DNA of 64,000 nt from Paraburkholderia susongensis (lineage in GTDB: Bacteria > Pseudomonadota > Gammaproteobacteria > Burkholderiales > Burkholderiaceae): the NCBI RefSeq assembly GCF_900177725.1, contig NZ_FXAT01000002.1:558001-622000 (forward strand), given 5' to 3'. Positions 59,779 through 64,000 of the stretch are shown piece after piece. The position numbers and the translations under genes were made by a program. Within the stretch, counting starts at the first letter, position 1; every line of letters begins with the position of its first letter. Under the pieces are notes generated by a model. The model was not told where the DNA came from. It worked only from the letters and a program-made list of their open reading frames with translations, and searched no databases.

Positions 59779-61201
59779 CATGGGCCTCTTCATCCATGAC
59801 CTGAATGCCGTCCTCGAACAGCATCGGCGAAATCGGAATCGGCTTGATGGGCGCCTGGCTGCGCAGGCGGCCCACCTCGTGCAGCGGCTTGCCGGTTTCC
59901 GCGCTCAGAAGCGCCAGCGCCGATTCGCCGCACATGCGTCCCTGGCAGCGCCCCATGCCGATGCGCGTAAGCGCCTTCAAACGATTGACTTCGGTCGCGA
60001 GGCCGCTGCGGATGCAGCTGCGCAAGGTGCCGGCGTTGACTTCCTCGCAGCGGCAGACGATCAGGTCGTCGGGCCAGCCGCCGGCGCACTGGACCGGTGG
60101 CGCAAACGCGTGCTCGATGCCTGTGCGAAAGCGCGCAATGCGTTCGAGGCGATTCTCGATCGTCGCGGCATCTGGAAGCCGAGCGTCATGCGGCAGCGCG
60201 ATGCCGAGGTCGTCGAGCACCGCGAGCGCGACGCGGCGTCCCGCGAGTTCGGCGGCGTCGGCGCCGGCAATGCCCGCGCCGTCGCCGGCCAGATAGACAC
60301 CCTGCACCGAGCTACGGCCTGCCGCGTCGCGTTCGGGCAACCAGCAACGGTTGAGCGCGTTGAAGGCGAAGCGGCAGCCCGCGAGATCGGCGAGTTGCGT
60401 TTCCGGGCGCAAGCCGTAACCGAGGCCAACGGCATCGCAGGCAAGCGTCTGCCCGGCGCCGCCGGCTGAGCGCCAACGGATGGCTTCGACGGCCTCGCCA
60501 CCGTCGATGGCCGCGAGAGACACGCCGTGCTCCATGCGCACGCCGTGCGCCTTGAGCCAGGCGACGTAATAGACGCCCTTCGCGAAGGTGCCCGGTTGAT
60601 TGAGCAGCTTCGGCGCGGCGGCGGCCTGGCGCGCGAATGGGCTCGTGTCCAGAACCGCGGCCACCTGCGCGCCTGCTTTTGCGTACTGGTAAGCGACGAG
60701 ATAAAGCAGCGGGCCGGTGCCGGCGAGCACGGTGCGCCGGCCGATCGCGCAGCCCTGCGCCTTCAGCGCCACCTGTGCGCCGCCGAGCGTATAGACGCCG
60801 GGCAAGGTCCAGCCGGGCAGCGGCACGATGCGATCCGTCGCGCCGCTGGCGATGATCAGATGCGACCACGGCACGCTCGCTTCCCTGCCCTCGCCCAACG
60901 TATCGAGCCGCCCGGGCTCGCACGACCAGGCGAGCGTATCGGGGCGATAGTCGATCTTCGGAAGGATCTGCTCCATGACTTCATGAACCGCATGCGCCTT
61001 CTTTGCCTCGAAGCCGTAGAGCGCGGCTTTCGTGCGCGAGAAGCCCACGCCCGCAGCGGGCTGGCGATAGATCTGGCCGCCCCAGCGCGCGTTTTCGTCG
61101 ATCACGACCGGACGCAGGCCCGCGGCCACGAGCGTCTGTGCGGCGCGAATGCCCGCCGGGCCCGCGCCGACGATGACGATACGAGGCGCCGTCGTGCTCA
61201 T
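59771..61201 (-). CDS. FAD/NAD(P)-binding dehydrogenase subunit with BFD-like [2Fe-2S] domain (HcnB/OoxA-like)
   Basis: A 476-residue subunit with a pyridine-nucleotide-disulfide-reductase fold. The FAD loop is IVIVGAGPAGIRAAQTLVAAG, a second dinucleotide segment is RTVLAGTGPLLYLVAYQYA and GVYLAGDGAGIAGAD closes the FAD site. The C-terminus carries cysteines in VCRCEEVNAGT and GRCQGRMC (about residues 380-440), a BFD-like iron-sulfur site. It links the oxidase subunit to the small ferredoxin-like subunit. ATGA overlap with the upstream small-subunit gene. Confidence 0.92.
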   Translation of the reverse strand: MSTTAPRIVIVGAGPAGIRAAQTLVAAGLRPVVIDENARWGGQIYRQPAAGVGFSRTKAALYGFEAKKAHAVHEVMEQILPKIDYRPDTLAWSCEPGRLDTLGEGREASVPWSHLIIASGATDRIVPLPGWTLPGVYTLGGAQVALKAQGCAIGRRTVLAGTGPLLYLVAYQYAKAGAQVAAVLDTSPFARQAAAAPKLLNQPGTFAKGVYYVAWLKAHGVRMEHGVSLAAIDGGEAVEAIRWRSAGGAGQTLACDAVGLGYGLRPETQLADLAGCRFAFNALNRCWLPERDAAGRSSVQGVYLAGDGAGIAGADAAELAGRRVALAVLDDLGIALPHDARLPDAATIENRLERIARFRTGIEHAFAPPVQCAGGWPDDLIVCRCEEVNAGTLRSCIRSGLATEVNRLKALTRIGMGRCQGRMCGESALALLSAETGKPLHEVGRLRSQAPIKPIPISPMLFEDGIQVMDEEAHDE

Positions 61202-61560
61202 TGCGCGTCCCCTTCCTTAACTTCGTTCTCCGTAACGAATTGCGAATCAGATCGAGAATCAGGTTGCGTGAGCACGCGCATGCCCTCGCGCAGCGGCGTC
61301 GAGCACGCGCGCAGCCGTGTGCCGTCCTCGCTGCGGACCCAGCAGTCCTGGCACGCGCCAATCTGGCAAAAGCCCGCGCGCGGCTCGCCGCTGAATTCGC
61401 TGCGGCGCACGCGCCGCTGCTGCGTGAGGATCGCGGTGAGAAGCGTGTCGCCGGCGAGCGCCTCGGCCTCGACGCCGTCGAGAACGAAGGAAACGCTCGC
61501 GCGGGCGGTTTCGGCAACGCGGACAAACTGGGCGGAACGAAGCGATGTGACGATGCTCAT
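61198..61560 (-). CDS. Small [2Fe-2S] ferredoxin-like dehydrogenase subunit (HcnA-like)
   Basis: A 120-residue protein with a plant-type ferredoxin fold. Cluster ligands are in GFCQIGACQDCWV near residues 64-76 and a fourth Cys in RLRACSTPL. ATG 61560 is used; a TTG at 61608 would add 16 residues and is less likely. It is the electron-carrier subunit of the three-part dehydrogenase, order small-large-oxidase as in hcnABC. Its acidic, low-complexity C-terminus after the cluster is longer than in typical relatives. Confidence 0.87.
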   Translation of the reverse strand: MSIVTSLRSAQFVRVAETARASVSFVLDGVEAEALAGDTLLTAILTQQRRVRRSEFSGEPRAGFCQIGACQDCWVRSEDGTRLRACSTPLREGMRVLTQPDSRSDSQFVTENEVKEGDAQ

Positions 61561-61623
61561 GAGAGGTCGGCGGCCTGGCGGCAAAAGTCGGGAGCGAAAA
61601 ATCGGCAAGGTCTCGGGCAGCGT

Positions 61624-62418
61624 TCAGTGCTGCCCGATCAGGATGCGGTTAAGACCGTAGACGCGATCGAGCAGCAGCATCGCGCCCGCCGTAATGAAAA
61701 TGACGAGCGCGGAAACGGACGCCATCATCGGGTCGATCGATTCGGTCGCGTACATGTACATGCGCACGGGCAGCGTGACGGTCTGCGGCGATGTCACGAA
61801 GATCGACATCGTCAGTTCATCGAAGCTGTTGATGAACGCGAGGAGCCATCCGCCCGTGATGCCGGGCACGATCAGCGGCAGCGTGATGCGGCGGAAGGTG
61901 GTCCACGCGTTCGCGCCGAGCGACGAGGCCGCATGCTCGATGCTGCGATCGAGGCCGCTCACCGAAGCAAGCACGAGCCGCATCACGAACGGCGTGATAA
62001 CGATCATGTGCGCGAGAATCAGCCAGGCGAACGAGCCGGTTGCGCCGATCAGCGCGAAGAAGCGCAGCAGCGCGATGCCGAGCACGAGCCCCGGAATCAC
62101 GAGTGGGGAAAGCAGCAGCCCGTTCAGGAAGCCGCGCCCTGGAAAACGCGCGCGGCCAATCGCGAGCCCCGCGGGCAGCGCGATCACGAGCGAGAGCGTG
62201 GCCGAGGCGAAGGCGAGCTTCAGGCTGTTGAAGAACGCGGTGATGAAGTCCGGGTAGTCGAGAATCGCGCGGAACCAGCGCAGCGAGAAACCGTGCGTGG
62301 GCAGCGTCAAAGTTTCGTCGGGCGTGAAGGCCACGAGCACGACGATGACGAGCGGCGCCAGCACGAACAGGATGACGAGGCTATGGAACGTGAGAGCGAG
62401 CGGTCCGTTTTTGCGCAT
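61624..62418 (-). CDS. ABC transporter permease, PotC-like
   Basis: A 264-residue six-helix permease. The N-terminal helix (FHSLVILFVLAPLVIVVLVA), the EAA-type loop (IEHAASSLGANAWTTFRRIT) and FINSFDELTMSIFV are typical of the PotC branch. It follows the PotB-like gene after 64 bases and precedes the dehydrogenase genes. Forms the channel with the PotB-like permease. Confidence 0.92.
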   Translation of the reverse strand: MRKNGPLALTFHSLVILFVLAPLVIVVLVAFTPDETLTLPTHGFSLRWFRAILDYPDFITAFFNSLKLAFASATLSLVIALPAGLAIGRARFPGRGFLNGLLLSPLVIPGLVLGIALLRFFALIGATGSFAWLILAHMIVITPFVMRLVLASVSGLDRSIEHAASSLGANAWTTFRRITLPLIVPGITGGWLLAFINSFDELTMSIFVTSPQTVTLPVRMYMYATESIDPMMASVSALVIFITAGAMLLLDRVYGLNRILIGQH

Positions 62419-62482
62419 GATGAATGACCTGACGAATTCCGGGTTCCGGGCGATACAGACGATTAAGAGCCTTAACTAGGCC

Positions 62483-63388
62483 CTAGCCCATGCTGCGGGC
62501 GTAGCGGCGCTCGAGCACGCGGTAGTAAGTGAGCATCACCGCCAGATTGGCGACCAGCAGGAGCACGGCAATCGTCGCGCCGAGCGGCCAGTTCATCGAA
62601 CTCAGGAACTGGTCGTAGACGGCGGTCGCCGCCACTTTCAGGCGCCTGCCGCCGAGCAGGCCCGGAATCGCGAACGCACTCGCCGAGAGGCCGAACACCA
62701 TGAGGCTGCCCGAGAGAATGCCGGGCATCAGTTGCGGCAGCACGATGCGGCGCAGCGTGGTGGCGGGCGAGGCCATCAGCGAAAGGGCCGCATTCTCGGT
62801 TTGCGGATCGAGACGCTGCAGCGCGGTCCACACCGGAATCACCATGAACGGCAGCATCACGTGCACGAGAGCGATGACGATCGCGAAGGTCGTGTATTCG
62901 AGCTTGAACGGCCCCGCGCCGAACAGGCCGAAGAACTGGTTCACGAGGCCGTTCATGTTGAGCAGCATGCTCCAGCCGAACGCGCGCACCACCACCGAAA
63001 CGAGCAGCGGCGCGAGAATCACGAGCAGGAAGAGCGAGCGCCACGGGTCGCCCATGCGCGAGAGAACGTAGGCCTCGGGCGTGCCGATCACGACGCACAG
63101 CAGCGTGGTGAGCGCGGCAATGCCGAAGGTGCGCAAAAAGATCGTGTGGAAGTACGACGAACCGAGCACCTCTATGTAGTTGTGCAGATCGAATGCGGCG
63201 ATCGGGCCGCTCGACGGATCGAAGCGGTAGAAGGTGAGCACGAACGTCATTGCGAGCGGCACGAGCACGAGCGCGGCAAACAGCAGCAGCGCGGGCGCGC
63301 TCATGAGCCACAGCGGCATATAGATTTGCCAGCCCGCGCGCACGGTGGCGCGCGGCGCGCGTTGCGAAGCGGGAAGCGTGCTAGACAC
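62483..63388 (-). CDS. ABC transporter permease, PotB-like
   Basis: A 301-residue six-helix permease. The first helix (WLMSAPALLLFAALVLVPLA) is preceded by a basic cytoplasmic N-terminus and the EAA-type loop reads QTENAALSLMASPATTLRRI. The start is the GTG at 63388, with GGGAGAG upstream and an 8-bp overlap with the ATPase stop. The longer in-frame extension is a shadow of the ATPase gene. Part of the importer with the downstream PotC-like and binding-protein genes. Confidence 0.9.
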   Translation of the reverse strand: MSSTLPASQRAPRATVRAGWQIYMPLWLMSAPALLLFAALVLVPLAMTFVLTFYRFDPSSGPIAAFDLHNYIEVLGSSYFHTIFLRTFGIAALTTLLCVVIGTPEAYVLSRMGDPWRSLFLLVILAPLLVSVVVRAFGWSMLLNMNGLVNQFFGLFGAGPFKLEYTTFAIVIALVHVMLPFMVIPVWTALQRLDPQTENAALSLMASPATTLRRIVLPQLMPGILSGSLMVFGLSASAFAIPGLLGGRRLKVAATAVYDQFLSSMNWPLGATIAVLLLVANLAVMLTYYRVLERRYARSMG

Positions 63389-64000
63389 GGGCGCTCTCCC
63401 GCTGGATGAAGCGGACCGCATCGCTATGCCAGTCGATGCCCACCTGGTCGCCTTCGGCAAGCGGCTCCCTGCCTTCGTTCTGGCAGCACACGAGCATCTC
63501 GCCGGCTCGGCTGTCGAGCCGGTAGAGCCATTGGCTGCCAAGGAAAAAGCGGCTCGTCACACGGCCCGCGAGACGCCCCGCGCCGCTTGCGCATAGCTTG
63601 AGCTTTTCGGGGCGGATGCACAGCGTGATCGCGTCGCCCACGCCGAGCGCCCGCCCGCGCTCGGGCAACTGCGTCATCGAACCGGTTTCCGCGAGGTCGT
63701 TGCCGAGATCGACGCAGATGGTGTCGCCCTCGCGCGAGACGATGCAGCCCGCGAGCATGTTGGCCTTGCCGATGAACTGCGAGACGAAATCGTTCTCGGG
63801 ACGCTCGTAGGCGCGATACGGGGTATCGACCTGGGTGATGCGGCCGTTCTCCATCACGACCACGCGGTCGCTGATCGAGAGCGCTTCCGACTGATCGTGC
63901 GTGACCATCAGCGTGGTCGTGCCGATCTTGCGCTGAATCGAGCGCAGTTCGAACTGCATGTCCTCGCGCAGCTTGGCGTCGAGATTCGACATCGGCTCGT
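63381..64000 (-). CDS. ABC transporter ATPase, Pot/Fbp type (C-terminal part, cut by window edge)
   Basis: The last 206 or so residues of an importer ATPase whose start lies beyond 64000. It begins within Walker B/D-loop (EPMSNLDAKLRED), continues through the H-loop region LMVTHDQSEALSISDRVVVM and ends in a TOBE-type domain with IRPEKLKL. The N-terminal Walker A and signature are outside the window. First visible gene of the seven-gene operon that continues left with permeases and the dehydrogenase. Confidence 0.9.
   Translation of the reverse strand, partial: EPMSNLDAKLREDMQFELRSIQRKIGTTTLMVTHDQSEALSISDRVVVMENGRITQVDTPYRAYERPENDFVSQFIGKANMLAGCIVSREGDTICVDLGNDLAETGSMTQLPERGRALGVGDAITLCIRPEKLKLCASGAGRLAGRVTSRFFLGSQWLYRLDSRAGEMLVCCQNEGREPLAEGDQVGIDWHSDAVRFIQRESARV

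Noticed and set aside
57583..61560. Cyanide synthase operon (true hcnABC)
   Set aside because: The order matches, but close linkage to an importer argues for catabolic oxidation; sequence alone cannot assign glycine as substrate.

Overview
The window is GC-rich, densely coded DNA of a Burkholderia/Paraburkholderia-type betaproteobacterium. This rests on Burkholderia-style families (a DUF4148 protein, a trimeric porin ending in Phe, Crp/Fnr-linked exopolysaccharide genes), the rpiA / rlmB / rnr / tRNA-Leu housekeeping block, and many transport and catabolic operons. Species cannot be fixed from sequence alone.

Layout. (1) 0.4-11.3 kb: an exopolysaccharide locus with a candidate sigma-54 promoter, a Crp/Fnr regulator, a polyprenyl glycosylphosphotransferase, a GT2, an OPX export lipoprotein and a BY-kinase/co-polymerase. 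An orphan HigA-like antitoxin and two GT4 glycosyltransferases follow. No Wzx flippase or Wzy polymerase is visible. (2) 11.4-16.7 kb: the chromosomal core rpiA, rlmB, rnr and tRNA-Leu(CAG), interrupted at 12.3-12.7 kb by an AT-richer scrap that reads as the tail of a contact-dependent-inhibition toxin followed by its immunity gene. (3) 16.9-27.0 kb: an eight-gene minus-strand operon (flavin reductase, luciferase-like monooxygenase, SDR, PotABCD-type importer, SDR) divergent from a class III aminotransferase and followed by an RpiR regulator. A second, near-identical tRNA-Leu(CAG) and the remnant of a P4-type integrase lie just beyond, suggesting past integration at this tRNA. (4) 28.3-49.6 kb: a large catabolic locus built as two converging arms. 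The plus arm is a Liv-type importer with fused ATPases, a DUF1116 protein, a Rieske oxygenase, an unknown 203-aa protein, an MDR-like protein, an amidase and a phthalate-dioxygenase-type reductase, with a LysR gene in opposite orientation. The minus arm is IclR, amidohydrolase, HyuA, HyuB, MFS permease and porin. I read it as uptake, oxygenation and stepwise amide/cyclic-amide hydrolysis of an unidentified nitrogen compound. This is the best candidate for an undescribed pathway. (5) 49.8-57.5 kb: a sparser zone with an IS5-type transposase remnant, a periplasmic binding protein overlapping a CHASE-PAS-PAS-GGDEF-EAL protein, gene debris, a secreted propeller-like protein, small proteins, direct-repeat CTTAAG boxes and a candidate small RNA with a strong terminator. 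(6) 57.6-64.0 kb: a seven-gene operon, running off the right edge, that joins a second Pot-type importer to an HcnABC-like three-subunit dehydrogenase, predicted to import and oxidise an amino acid, imino acid or opine.

Starts were chosen by Shine-Dalgarno position and by overlap with the upstream gene. Many junctions are ATGA overlaps, so the operon calls are firm although substrates are inferred.
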